Source: Xiphydria camelus
Lineage: Eukaryota > Arthropoda > Insecta > Hymenoptera > Xiphydriidae
Length of the DNA: 64,000 bases
Direction: 5' to 3'
NCBI GenBank assembly: GCA_963678675.1
Contig: OY783197.1
Coordinates: 16,561,543 to 16,625,542 of the forward strand
Shown: in pieces, positions 42,510 to 54,566 of the stretch
How positions within the stretch are numbered: the first letter of the stretch is position 1
How the letters are laid out: the number at the start of each line of letters is the position of its first letter
Program-made: the position numbers and the translations under genes
Notes under the pieces: model-generated
Told to the model about the DNA's origin: nothing
Seen by the model: the letters and a program-made list of their open reading frames with translations, nothing else
Databases searched by the model: none

Positions 42510-43550
42510 ACAGAGAAATTCAGTTAAGTAGAGTTTTTCGTACAATGACAAATAACAAAAATTAACAGGGTATGCGGTAGGTTAATTTACTCCTGAACAC
42601 GTGTATCTCGACACACATATTAATAATTTTGAATGGCGCTCTTTATATGGAGTCGAGGCAAGAAAATTTGTCGTAGAAATCGTAAGGAAAATAAGAAGAA
42701 GAACGCTGACGGATCTTCGATGGCTACATAAGAGTTCTTGCTATAGGTGAAAGACAGTGAATGTACGATAAAGAAACTCTTATGTGATCATCGATCTTAC
42801 GCCAGTGTTTGTACTCACACTATATTCCTGTAATAATATCTTCACCTGGATACTATGCTTCTCTATATGTATAGGTATCTGACATATACCACATGCACAC
42901 GAAAAGAAAGAGCCAGTTAAATAATGGAGACAGTCATCCATAACTATAAATCGTGATTTTTCTTGTTATGTTTTCGTCATTTCCTTTCGAATTTCTAACT
43001 TCCGCCGTAAATGAATGGTCGCCGAGAGAATATCAACGTTACTAGAAAGTGGCGTACTACTATTGTTATTACTACTGCGGTTATGGAGTAAACGAAGTGA
43101 TTATTATATCGACGTGCTATGTCGTTACCATTACCATTATCGTTAGGTACTGTTAGATACTGCTAATGTATCGAATGCTACGATACTGAAGTACTATAAT
43201 GATACTATAAATACAGTTACTACTTGATGAAAGAGAATAATAGGCTAACGAGGACGTATAGCGTTTTAGATTTGCTAACGTTTCATGTAAATGCTGTAGA
43301 TACGAGATGGAAGGAAGAAAAAAGTGTGGAATATAAATAGTTTCTTTTTAAGAGCGAGCATTAGAGGTGAGAAAGGAAAAGGAAGGAAGGAAAGGCCTAG
43401 ATAAAAATTGAAAATGAGAAAGGGATGAACCGCTTGATGTTCGATCATCGGTGACTTTTGTCTCCTCATAGCTATTTATAATTTTAACTTGTTTAACTTG
43501 TTGATTAATGAATATTAATGGAAGATGAATTATTAATTTACTTTGGGGAA
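42510..43550. other. No recognisable gene or element
   Basis: Mostly unique AT-rich DNA. AAGAGTTCTTGCTATAGGTG near 42731 and AAGAAACTCTTATGTGATCA near 42771 form a weak inverted pair (ACATAAGAGTT/AACTCTTATGTGA). Purine-rich runs (GGAAAAGGAAGGAAGG) lie near 43375-43392. Confidence 0.35.
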
Positions 43551-44363
43551 CTATTATCCCTCCCGAAAATAATTACAAGATTCACATTGCAGGATTTTGC
43601 AAGAAAGTTATAAGATTGTACTAGATCAATGAAAGAATCTTATAAGATCAAACAAAGATGATGCAAGAACCTGTCAGAATCCTATAAGTCTTGCATCAGC
43701 GACGGTTGTTATGAATTCGATTATGAAAGATCATACAGGGTAATGTAAGATTCCTATAAAGGACTTACACGATAACTATAGTAACTCTAACTCGATCCTT
43801 TCAATATCATATAGTACCATTCATGTAATTGAAGAGGTGAGTGGATGAAGGTGTTATATAACATTTTTATAAAAAATGAGATCACTCAGTTGATGAAAGT
43901 GTTATATGTCCGAATGTAACTTCTGGTAAATCTTGGAGAGCTCCATTCAAAACCCAGATATTTCAGGAGTATTTTTAGTATGCCATATGTCTACTGTATG
44001 GAAGGCGACCTACAAACTCAAATATCTCAGAACCAACTTTTTGTTACATAACACTTTCATCCACTCACCTCTTCAATTGTTAATCATCTAAGATACTTGA
44101 GAGGATCTTGTAAAATTTTCCAACAAAAGTGCTATATATAATATTTTCATTTAACTTCTTACAAGACACTGCAGTCACATCATATGTGACTCTTGTAGGA
44201 AGCTTGCAAATTTAATATATCCTATGAGTTCTTATACGAATTGTTCATGCATGATCCTGTGTCTTTCTGCTTCAATCCTGTAGAAGAATTTTTCTATTAG
44301 ATGAACATCCAAGTTCTCCCCTGTATACATTTTCTTGCAGACATTTTCGGGAAGGATAATATC
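43551..44363. mobile_element. Fold-back element carrying a nested MITE
   Basis: CTATTATCCCTCCCGAAAAT at the left and inverted GATATTATCCTTCCCGAAAA at the right frame arms rich in CTTATAAGA / CTTGCA-type words (for example GGATTTTGCAAGAAAG, TCTTGTAGGAAGCTTGC). The arms are diverged. A well-preserved MITE (43827-44078) is inserted in the middle. Confidence 0.6.
43827..44078. mobile_element. TIR MITE, 252 bp
   Basis: AATTGAAGAGGTGAGTGGAT with GAAGGTGTTATATAACA at the left; the inverse with few changes (TGTTACATAACACTTTCATC, CACTCACCTCTTCAATT) at the right. The AATTGAAG start recalls the element at 3750-4157. The middle contains GATGAAAGTGTTATATG, a third partial copy of the end. There is no coding content. 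Confidence 0.85.
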
Positions 44364-44604
44364 CCTCCTTCCCCTTACTCCTTATTAAGCGCGTGAATTG
44401 ATTGCAAAAATGTCACTGTAAATGCGGTAAATCAATGAAAAATTGGGTATATTTCTTCGTAATTTTCCCCTCGTAATTCGTCTTTTACACGAGACAACAT
44501 TGTATGTACAATGTTAACTCAACTAAATTCAAGTCAGCTAGAATTGATGTTTTTCGGAAGTCGTGGTAGAATTGACTAAAGCGGGGTAGATTCCATATTG
44601 TTCA

Positions 44605-44646
44605 CCTAACGAACACACACATACGCACGCGCACACACATACACAA
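44605..44646. repeat. (CA)n-type microsatellite
   Basis: An imperfect CA-repeat with CG and TA interruptions (ACACACACATACGCACGCG and onwards). Confidence 0.85.
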
Positions 44647-45490
44647 AAGTATAGTAGTAGTAGATTTCTTTTACATCACGACTAATCCATCTTTATCATG
44701 GAAAATATTAGTAGCTATTTTTAAGTTCATTGCAGATTTCCAGTACTATCGAAAAAACTACGTCGATATCAATATCTTTATAGAAATCGATAGTAGGTAG
44801 ATACTAGAAATAAAAAATGCAATCTCGGTTATTGCAGTAACAAATGAAACATATGAAACATTATACCATGATCAACAGGTTTGACTAAAAGTATAATGCT
44901 TTGAACGCACCATTGTGATCAAGGTTGAAAAACTCAATTTCTAATACCAAATGTACAGAACAGTTACAAGAATTACTTTTTCTTTATAAAAGATTAAGTA
45001 GAATGATTGAATAATATTTCGTCGTTTAGATATCATTGTTAATGCTAAAACTGTTAGTATTTTTCTATGGACTATGTACAGTTCATGGTGGTGGCAAACT
45101 TCGGTAGCATTCATTCGTGCTTATAGTGGAAAATATGTTTCACATATAAGTCATGTTAAGACAAATGCTGAATATTGATATAAATGAAATGTTGTGCGCA
45201 GGTTAAAGACATTTTCAGTCTTACTCATGCAAGAAATTTTGTACAGTACTCTCTCGATACTTTTTCGCCGACGGGTCTTTAGGGGAAGAGATGAGGCTTC
45301 TCCGACACGAGCAACCTTACGCTCAGCGCTTCGTTTGTGTTTGTGTATCCATGAGTCGCACTGTTTTTCGAGAGATTTCTGCGCGCCAAACATCACAAAG
45401 GCCTCATATTCTACTAACTACGTACCGTTCAAGGTCTTGCGCTCTACGAAAATAACAAACTCATATCCCCAAAAATATCAACATTTTAAA

Positions 45491-45610
45491 AAATGAAACT
45501 CGATAATTTTATTCTTACAAAAGTTTCAGAGCTGGTTAAAACTAATAAAAAATAGATATAAGGTGGAATAACCAACCGTTAAATGGTTTCTGAAATATTT
45601 CCGGTTAAAG
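45491..45610. repeat. Diverged half copy of the 42.1 kb fold-back
   Basis: AAACTCGATAATTTTATTCT with TACAAAAG and TATAAGGTGGAATAAC matches the left half of 42091-42509 in order and orientation. The right arm is missing. It directly precedes the TTAA element at 45639. Confidence 0.5.
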
Positions 45611-45638
45611 TACAACAGTAAGTAAGAGTAAAGGGAAG

Positions 45639-46167
45639 TTAAGGTTTCTCGAGCGGTACAGGGGCTTTTTCCCTGCTAAAAGTTAGTCCACTGAAGTACA
45701 GTAACACTCTAAAGTATGTTCTTCGTGCGATGTGGCAACAATGTTTGACGTACAGTAGTATGTGTGCATCTGAGAGTTCAAAAATGGAGCTCAAAACATC
45801 TGGTCATGCATCTGTACGTCATGCAACGTTGCCACATTGACTAATCAAAGGTTAAATTTATAAAGAACAATTAATAAAAAAATAACGAGCTTCTTAATGA
45901 ACGTGAAAATTGGTATAGATGATTTTAGTTCATTAAACTTGCTGTTCAAAAAATTTCAGAATTTTTTCACTATTTTTCTCAGAAATATCGCGGTTTGTTG
46001 GTTACAACCCATAAGAACACATGTTATTTTGTTATTCAAAAATCTTTGCAACGAGCTTCTTAAAAGACTGTAAAATTTAACTGAATTTTTTTTTACTTCA
46101 ATCTACCGAATGCAATCATTTTCAAGCATTTCTCACTATTTTTAGTATAACGCTCGAGAAACCTTAA
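45639..46167. mobile_element. TTAA-flanked non-autonomous element, about 525 bp (copy B)
   Basis: TTAA precedes GGTTTCTCGAGCG on the left, and CGCTCGAGAAACC is followed by TTAA on the right, so a 13-base TIR with a TTAA duplication is present, which is piggyBac-like. The interior 45677-46167 is near-identical to 32152-32642. There is no transposase. Comparing both copies gives the natural ends of the family. Confidence 0.85.
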
Positions 46168-46774
46168 GTTTGGATATTCAATACCCGCATCTTTCCGTGG
46201 AAAATAATTAAGGAGGTTCATCGGCTAATCAAGTTTCTATACATTTGCTTGAAATTTGGACCATATGTTATTAATAGTTCTATCTATACATTCATCAAAT
46301 TATCAGAACCGTGTCCATACCAAAGTGGAGATATTCACTTTCAAAGTTGGGAGTTTTAACATGCAAGGTATAGGCAAAACATAAGCTAGAGGGCCGTTTT
46401 AATTTATAGCAGCAGAAATTGTTTATATATTTTGTTAAAAAACTAATATATGACGTATGATGATGTTAGGAATGCCATATTACAAGATAGGGATACTCAG
46501 CCATACCGTTTTTACGTAATTGTAATTCAAAGTACTTAACTCTTGACAGTATTTTTAACGCATCGCTCTATGGAAAGGAGAGCAGCGATCTTCGCTTCTT
46601 TCAACGTGCGCTAGTATGAGTGTATACATATAGGACACAGGCTACCACCCTAGTGTTAGTATGTACAGTCTACGTTAAAAGTTGTAAAGTATGAAGAGGG
46701 GCGCGCTATAGGGAAAGAGTATAGAACAAGCGACTAAGCTTTTGGTTACGATTACAGCCCTTGAACGTCCTTAA

Positions 46775-47056
46775 GAGCCAACTCACACGGTGCGACTTCA
46801 CTGCGACAGCAGTGCGACAAAATTGTCGCACGCTGTCGCAACAATCGACGACTTTCCTGCGACAAACTAACACAACGACACCGCCACTGTAGATATCATA
46901 CAGACAAGCGCGAGGTGCGTGTCGCACTGCTGTCGCAGGGAAGTCGCACCGAGTGAGTGCTTCGCAGCGTTTCCGTGCTGATTTGCCGCGTGCGACGTGC
47001 TCTCGACCGAGTGCGACAGTTCTGTCGCAGTGAAGTCGCACCATGTGAGTTGGCTC
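46775..47056. mobile_element. Harbinger-like MITE with GTGCGACA motif array, 282 bp
   Basis: TAA flanks both ends (46772-46774, 47057-47059). The TIRs are GAGCCAACTCACACGGTGCG and inverted GAGCCAACTCACATGGTGCG, continuing ACTTCACTGCGACAG. The octamer TGCGACAG or its complement CTGTCGCA recurs about ten times on both strands. The 112- and 80-codon ORFs over it are repeat translations. GC content is much higher than in the surrounding DNA. Confidence 0.88.
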
Positions 47057-47059
47057 TAA

Positions 47060-48985
47060 GGGAATGGTCCTGCGACCCGATGCACAGTCAAGTCCGATAT
47101 AGTGAGGGAAGCGCTCGATCTCGTTCGAAGGGGAATGGAAAAGTATCGGGAGGAAAAGTACTGAGAGAGTATTTCATGATTTTAGATGAACATGAATGAC
47201 CCAGCTAACTACGAATATTACGGCAATATAATCCGTGAATTACACGGTAATGTTCAATTGTTGCTTACCGCGCGCATTTATGTTGCAGCCAGATAACATA
47301 ATAACACTACCTATGTAGCTTTCATATATAGCAGAAACTGCGTAATAGTGCTACCCGCAGGAGAATTGGCAACTTAATCGAGTTTGCATCCAGAGGCGTA
47401 AAAAGAGTATTAAACTCTTTTGACCTAAAAAGCGTTTTATCTAGAAGGTATCCCTTATTTTTCCATCCCCTCTACCGCATTCCCAATGAGAACAGATGCA
47501 CACTTTTATGCCTAACTAGGTGTGTTGAGTTTCACTAAAGTCGAAGGGTGTCAGCTGGGTAACGTTCCTCGTAAGCAGAGATTAATGTAAAAATGGTACT
47601 ATATATGCTTCATATTTGATAGTATTGGTACACAAAGTAAAACTCACGGTAGTACGAAAGAGGAAATATTACATCGATAAAGCAGAAAATCTAGAAACAT
47701 GCCCGCTTCCGGTCCCAGCCGAAGTAGCTAATAGGTGGCAATATTAGTTCCTGAAAATGCACTACTTTATCATCAATGATATACCATTAAATACACGTAT
47801 CTCCAGCATAGAAGTTTATATCTATGGCGGGATATCTCAATTTCGGTTCCCCTCACTGCTACGAACTGAAGTAGATGTAAAAAATAGAGAATAATGCTAT
47901 AAGAGAGTTGTGCTATAATGCAGTTCCTACTGTAACATTTTAACGTAAAAATCTGTCTCTTTCTATATATTAATCTTGGGAAACATAATTTCATATCCTC
48001 TAGTATAATAAAGAGGACAAATTTGTTTGAGTGTCGGAGGTTAACTCTGTAACTACTGATCCGATTTGGATGGGACTTTCATTATTGGCTTCCTTATAAT
48101 CTTGGGGGTGTTATAGGCTACGTATCATTACGATATCTCATCAGGTGACATAATAGTTAACAAAAATGTTAGGCAAGTCAGAGAAAAACGCATCCGCAGC
48201 TATATACGCTGGAAACGCGTATATAAATTACTATATGAATACTTTCAATTTCAATTCGTATAAGTGCAACTATATTGAAGTTTACCGAAACACGAAATCT
48301 CATATCGCATCAATGATTCTTTCATTGACCTTTTGCTTGTCTGCTCTATATAATGTCAAAAATAACAAGTATAATTGTTCCTATTCAATGATCTATCCAT
48401 CAAACTAAATGAAAGGCGAAACTATCGAATATTCTGTCTTCAAAATATTATCAAACGAGTAAATCATGTCCACGTACACATAGTCCATACCCTAGTTTTT
48501 GTCATTCCTTACAGCTTGATCACAGACACTATAAGGCAAGAAATTCATTAGACAGCAAGTCTATTCCCGCTTAGTCAATGACAATACTCTATACTTTCCG
48601 ATAAACACCCATATGAGAAGCTATGAGAAAGGAGGGCACTCTTTTGTCTCATTCAAAACTGTACCGACAATACCGAATGCTACATAAGTACTGAATAACA
48701 TGCGAAAGAGAGAGCATAGAAATATTCAGAAACATGAATAAAACCACATACACACCTATCCCAGATAGACAGACGTGCAGAGCATAACATGCAAACATTC
48801 TATTTCGGCAAAACGGCCTCATTATTGAAACACAGAATTTACAGCAACATGTGTTGGCATATGATGCCAACATTTTACTACAATTATAGTAGGTATCAAT
48901 GGTACTATAGGTGCATTTCTTGACATGGCATTTTTTCTTTAAGTTGTCAGCTAGATATGAACTGCATCATATACAGTATATTTAA
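47060..48985. other. No recognisable gene
   Basis: AT-rich with short ORFs only (for example 48166-48408, 80 codons, no domain). No long inverted repeats were noticed. Confidence 0.4.
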
Positions 48986-49842
48986 CCTTTAGAGCCCGGG
49001 GAAATTTCAGTTAAAATCGACTTTTTTTTTTAAACCTAAAATTTATAAATGAAATGAATAAATTTCCTATTTGGAGGCCCCGACCTAACTGCTGGTCGAT
49101 ATATCGACCACCCCGGACGCAGGGCAAAATCGACTTTGGATCCAATGAAAAAAATTTGACACGAAATATTATCGCTCAAAACTTGATACTCGGGGGTTTT
49201 TTGGGTCGCTCATTACCATGCTGATGTCCAAATCGGTCTCGTCTCGAATCCGAGATGGCGGATGATGAATATCAGACATTTTTATAATTTGAAGATTATG
49301 GCCCGAAACTTGTTACTCGGGGGTTTTTTGGGTCGCTCATTATGATGCTGATGTCTAAATCCGTCTATTCTCATCATCCGCCATATTGGATCTGCCATCT
49401 TGAGGATTTGAGAATAGACCGATTTGAACATCAGCATCGTAATGAGTGACCCTGAAAATCCCCGAGTAACAAGTTTCGGGCCATAATCTTCAAATTCTAA
49501 ACATTTCTGGAATTAATCATCCGCCATATTGCATTCGCCATCTTGGATTTGAGACGAGACCGATTTGAACATCAGCATCGTAATGAGTGACCCTGAAAAT
49601 CCCCGAGTAAAAAGTTTCGGGCCATAATCTTCAAATTCTAAAAATTTATGGAATTAATCATCCGCCATATTGCATTCGCCATCTTGGATTTGAGAATAGA
49701 CCGATTTTGACATCAGCATCGTAATGAGTGACCCCGAAAACCCCCGAGTAACAAGTTTCGGGCCATAATCTTAAAATTTTGATAAATATCTGGAATTCAT
49801 CATCCGCTTGATCGATATATCGACCACCCCGGGCTCTAAAGG
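48986..49842. mobile_element. TTAA-flanked element with internal 142-bp tandem/inverted array, 857 bp
   Basis: TTAA flanks both ends (48982-48985, 49843-49846). The TIRs read CCTTTAGAGCCCGGGG at both ends, followed on the right by inverted GGTCGATATATCGATC; GGTCGATATATCGACC also lies at about 49093-49110. Between them a unit of about 142 bases (landmarks CATCCGCCATATTG, ACATCAGCATCGTAATGAG, GTTTCGGGCCATAATCTT) occurs about three times direct (starts 49375, 49518, 49659) and about twice inverted (49165-49370). There is no transposase. TTAA ends suggest a piggyBac-type helper. Confidence 0.88.
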
Positions 49843-50008
49843 TTAAGGCGCATAAAAATGAAGCCTAATTGAGGCATGTGTAAATGGAAAAGGATGTGCC
49901 ATACCTTGCAGAAATAAGATTTTGTATAAGAGTTTTTATAAAAATAGGTGTAAATGCCATCGCCAATAACCTAGTAATGCATGTGTCTCCTGATTCAGTT
50001 TTAGTTTA

Positions 50009-50280
50009 TACCGTATGTCCGTCTCTGTACTGGCCAGTTTGAAAGTTACCTTCGGATAGGCTTGGTCGGTAATCGAGACATTTATACCGTAATTATAATT
50101 ATTTTCGTAATTTCCATTATTCACAAATTCACAATTTCGAGGTTAGACGCTTCGATCTCCCGAATTGACATCAACTCTAACTGCCGACTCGATTTCTACC
50201 GTATTAAATGACTCCAGTACCGACCAAGCCTATCCGAAGGTAACTTTCAAACTGGCCAGTACAGAGACGGACATACGGTA
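50009..50280. mobile_element. Dispersed fold-back family copy, 272 bp
   Basis: TACCGTATGTCCGTCTCTGT at the left is inverted exactly at the right (ACAGAGACGGACATACGGTA). TTACCTTCGGATAGGCTTGG is also inverted (CCAAGCCTATCCGAAGGTAA). The right arm includes CTTCGATCTCCCGAATTGAC, as in 1-286 and 20208-20560; the left arm lost that inner part, so the hairpin is asymmetric. Confidence 0.9.
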
Positions 50281-51181
50281 GAGCGTTCGAAAAGTAGCTC
50301 TGCGGTTATAGTTTTAAACAAATTTATTTGATTTTTCAACGATTTTGGCTTTGGCACTTTCAACCTTTTCCATTTACACGCGACAATTCAGTCAATGGTA
50401 GATGCAAACGTTTGACTGAATTTTGTAGACATATCATGATGCAATTATACTAGCAAAAAATACAGCAACTTTCATTAGCAAGTTATCTTCATCATAATGC
50501 GAATATCTTACTGTAATTATAATATGAATAGTAGCATACTTTCCATAACGACATTTTATTTTCAAGTTGTCGACAAGAAATCAACTGCAGCAATATACAG
50601 AATATTTACAGCATATTTGCAGCATAATTTCAGCATTCTAACACACGAGAGTTTCACCGATAGACGGCGATTTTCTCGTGAGTGAAACTGATCGTAAAGA
50701 GCTCTTATAGTGACCCCCTCATTCACAGTCGCTAGTTTTATCGCACGCTTATTTTTCTCTTAGTATAGGTATCCCTAGAGAAGATATTTTTGGAGACGAG
50801 AGAAAGTTTGCTCTCCGAGCCCTTTACGGAACGATGTGCTCAATATCTTATAAGTAAAAAATATTTGACAAAGATGGAAGAACGATTCTGACAAATTTTC
50901 AGGTTTCAGATATGCTGTAAATATGCCGTATTTAGTTGTTGCAATGGGACGCTGCATAATGCTGTAAATATACTATCTTTCGGAACTAGGCATAACCATG
51001 CAAATAACGTGCTGCCATAGTTACGCGTTTCTTTGTCGAAATTATATGTCGAAATAATTACACAATAAATATAGCATTCGCATGCTGCATTCATATACCA
51101 GCAAAACACGCAGTGCGTGAAGACGCATCTTAGTGCAATATATAAAATGATCTTATTTTTCTATTTCTATCTGGGATTACT
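50281..51181. other. Non-coding, weak repeat content
   Basis: Words such as GCTGTAAATAT and ATTTACAGCAT occur several times at 50600-50640 and 50910-50970 on both strands, hinting at a decayed fold-back. Short ORFs have no domains. Confidence 0.35.
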
Positions 51182-52056
51182 CTAACGGAAAAAAACTATG
51201 GAAAAACTACAACTTGTTATATCAATAACTACAATTTACTCCGAGAATTGAAATACACTTTATAGTTAGTTTTTGTACTTGGCGTAGAAAGTTGTAGAGG
51301 AAAGGTACAAATACTTCTACGCCGAATAAGATAAAACTACAACTACAACAGATAATTTGTTCCGTATTTTGTCGCAGCTACCATGACAAAGCTACACAAT
51401 AACGTATAATATCATTCTAGCCATGATTATAATAGGTATTAAAAAATTGAGATTAGGCATATGTTTCAGAAACCGCAATTAAACCATATAATTTTTCATT
51501 GAATAATATACTAATGAAGAAAAGAACAGAGAGAGTTGTAATTTATGATAGAAACGCAGAAATACAAGTTACGAAAACATTTTTTCGTGATAATTAAAAA
51601 GAATTTAATACTTTGTCTACAAAGTTCTAAAGTTGCAGTGACCTATAGAGATCCGAGAATACTACGAATATCTAAAATATTCTATTCACGATAATTAGGA
51701 AAAACCTGAACAGTTGTAAAGAGTTGTAGTATGTCGTGGAAGTACACAAATATTACAAATATCTACCAGTTCCTACCTCTAGTAGACCGTAAACAGTTGT
51801 AGCACGGAGTAGTATGCTGTAGTAACTATAAAATACTATAACTTCCTACTCTCTCCTTCGAGTTTATTATAGTTTTTACTAAAACTACGACAGATTACAA
51901 CTTTCTGCTACGTAGTTGTGTCCAAAGTTATAGTATTTCATAAAAACTTTTAAATGTCTTCTACAATTACTCGTATCTACGCCAAACTACACTTTCAATT
52001 GGTGTAATTAGTTGTAGTTTTCAGCGTAAAAAGTTGTAGACTTTTTTTCTGCTAGG
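51182..52056. mobile_element. MITE with GTTGTAG/CTACAAC motif array, about 875 bp
   Basis: Ends CTAACGGAAAAAAACTATGG (left) and inverted CTAGCAGAAAAAAAGTCTAC (right); an internal GAATTGAAATACAC/GTGTAG...CAATTG pair follows. The motif AGTTGTAG or its complement CTACAACT and close variants occurs well over ten times on both strands. There is no ORF of note. The terminal word resembles CTTGCTGGAAAAAA of 56538-57176. Superfamily not assigned. Confidence 0.7.
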
Positions 52057-52394
52057 ACATTTCTTATGAAAATACGGAGATGATTATGTAACAGAATGGA
52101 TTTCAGAAACATTAGCTTTCAGGTAATTGCTATTTCTATATTTCCTTTGAACCTAACTTGATAATTACCTACTTGTCACACTGGCATTGTTTAAACTGAA
52201 ATGTACTGTGTTTAAGAGGAAATGAACCCGATTGACTGTAAAATCATTTATCCTTAAAACCTAACTGCAATGACAGAGAATTCGATTTTTAAACGTTAGT
52301 AGAAGGAACTTTCGGCAAATAGAAATTAACATTCATCAAGAGTGCTCTCCTTTCTAAAAATTGCTTATATATGTTTATAAATATATGTATATAG

Positions 52395-53190
52395 TGCAAT
52401 TATAACGGTGGTAGTCATAGGACGATATGTTATGTAACGCTTTCTAGACCACAGGGTGTACGCTATTGGCCGAAGGCCTGAGAGGCGGCATACGATTAGC
52501 TGCATCGGCGTGCAGCCACCGACAAACATTTCTACAGAAGATCCCTAGTGTCTGATTAAAACGCAGTCAGACTTAGTCAAACACTAGAGATCTTCTTCCG
52601 AAACATTTGTTGAACACTGGCCTGCACGTCGTCGCAGCTAATCGAATAGCACCCTCAAGTCTTCGACTAGTAGAGTACACTCTAGAACCCGCGTAAAAAA
52701 TATGGCTAAGTATGGCAGAAATCTGGGAAAAGTTGAACCAAAAAAGTATGCCTACGGATTATATCCCAGCTTTTCAGGCAAACAATTTTTTCATGTCGGT
52801 TGAAAAGTAAAACTTACTCGAGTTACCTGTACCTTTTTGATTTAATTCTGTTGTATGGGTTCTTCATTATAAAACTATAATGACTTTTCGGTACTAGAAT
52901 ACAATTCATTAGTAATAATTAAAGAATTTAATAAAATAATAAATTGAAATAATATCAACTGACAAGACACATCGATTACAGCATAACCTCGTACAAACAA
53001 CTGAGCTCTAATTGAAGAGCACATCGTTTACCGGCTAAAAATCTGGGATACGATTCGTAGCCATACTTTTTGGTTCTATTTTTCCTAGAATTTCGCCATA
53101 CTTCAACCATACTTTTTGACACGGGAGTCTACAAAGCGTTACATAGCATATCCTGACTAGTCATGGTACCATCCTCATAATCACATTGTA
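52395..53190. mobile_element. Dispersed fold-back family copy with nested insertion
   Basis: Same family as 24442-24980: GGTGGTAGTCATAGGACGAT, ATGTAACGC, TATTGGCC, CGATTAGCTGC, CGGCGTGCAG and AGATCCCTAGTGTCTGATT in the left arm; AGAGATCTTCTTCCGAAACA, CTGCACGTCG, GCAGCTAATCGA, then after the insertion CAAAGCGTTACATAGCATAT and GGTACCATCCTCAT in the right arm. The arms form a near-complete hairpin if the insertion 52688-53125 is removed. Confidence 0.8.
52688..53125. mobile_element. Inserted MITE, 438 bp
   Basis: CCCGCGTAAAAAATATGG and inverted CCCGTGTCAAAAAGTATGG form the ends. Further in, AAGTATGGCAGAAATCT, GAACCAAAAAAGTATG and CTGGGAT recur inverted. It is inserted into the right arm of 52395-53190. 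There is no coding content. The repeated word AGTATGG (and CCATACT) occurs about six times across both arms. Confidence 0.8.
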
Positions 53191-54566
53191 TATAGTATGA
53201 GTATACGTGGAGCTTCTTTTCAAAGTGCATTATTTAACCCGTAGTAAATAAAGCATTCTGTATATAAGCTCCGTATATATAGGACCCGAGAGAGGATATT
53301 ATATATGGAGAACCGTGCGAGCAAAAACGCCTATATGGAACTAACGTCCATAAGTGGACGCATAGAAATATTTTTACTGTGCACTCTTCCATCGGACGAT
53401 GAAGTCCATGAAGAACAGAAAGTATACAACAAAAACGTTCTTACTCGCATTTGCACGATTTCTATGTAGAACATCCCTATACTTGGATCCTGTGTATATT
53501 TATACATAGTATTTCGAAGAATATATCATTCAAAATTCAAATTACTTGCGCTTTACGGGAACAAGAATGGTCACCTTTTCAGCATTTCTATTTTGGCGTT
53601 CAATGTTGAGGAACGGAGACAAAGCCGCTCATGAAGTTGGAGCGTGATAGTTTGAAAGAATTAATATTCATATAGAATATGCCGAGCTTCTTTAGAGATC
53701 CTATGGTACGGAGTTTCTATAGGTGCAATTTCTTTTATACGGTGAATGTGAGACACAGCGGCGTAGATGCTCGACTCGGCTACGGATATTTGCAACCGAT
53801 TAATGCGTTCGATACAGATGAAATATTCATAGATGGCCATTATGGAAAAGTATCTTCGTCTTATCCAAAGATGAAGAAGCATTTAATCTTCATTACGAAT
53901 TCCTTGTGCGACCTCATAATGGGACGTCACGAGTTTTATTTTTATTTTTCTCAAAAAGAAAAGAGTTGCTCTTCCTCCCATACCTAGAACCAAGCTATGA
54001 CGTGCAGGCGCGTTAGAAAACTATTTCGTGAATTGTTATACTTCGCTCGTCTCTCGCTCTTCTTTCTTCATTTCCTCTCTCATTCATCCTTACTTCCCCT
54101 TTCGTTATCTATCCTCCACTAAATAGATAAATTTAACTCAAGAGTAACATTTTTCAAGGCGGTCTAAGTTGGTTCTATCCAACGAATGGAAACATTCGAC
54201 TATGAACAACATTTCATCAAAATTTAAGTGAAACATTAACATAATGGCCAACTTGATCATTAAGTAATGTACGAACGTGGAATAAATTAACTTTATTGAT
54301 TACTTTCAGGTGAGAAGTAAATCAAGAAGTAAGTTTCGAATCGAGTATAGTCCCTCTAATAAGACGTCATAAACAAGTAGTGCTATAAAAGATTCTATAT
54401 TTCGGTTCACCTAGTAACAACCACGATTATGTGCAAGGTTGATAAAATTGTGTAAAATTATACCCATACTATATTACTATTATTATTATCGTCGTCATTA
54501 CGTTAGCACTTATCTTAAACACAAATACGATCTTTTATACTTAGTCATTTTTAAATGAAAGAATTA
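53191..54566. other. No recognisable gene
   Basis: Mostly unique DNA. Overlapping 73- and 102-codon ORFs at 53661-53987 on both strands have no domain I can name. CT-rich stretch near 54048-54100. Confidence 0.4.

Noticed and set aside
46706..47199. 112- and 80-codon Cys/Arg-rich ORFs as secreted or metal-binding proteins
   Set aside because: Both are translations of the TGCGACAG motif array in a MITE.
48986..49842. Regular repeats as a CRISPR-like array
   Set aside because: Units are 142 bases, occur in both orientations, have no unique spacers and lie within a TTAA-flanked transposon of an insect genome.
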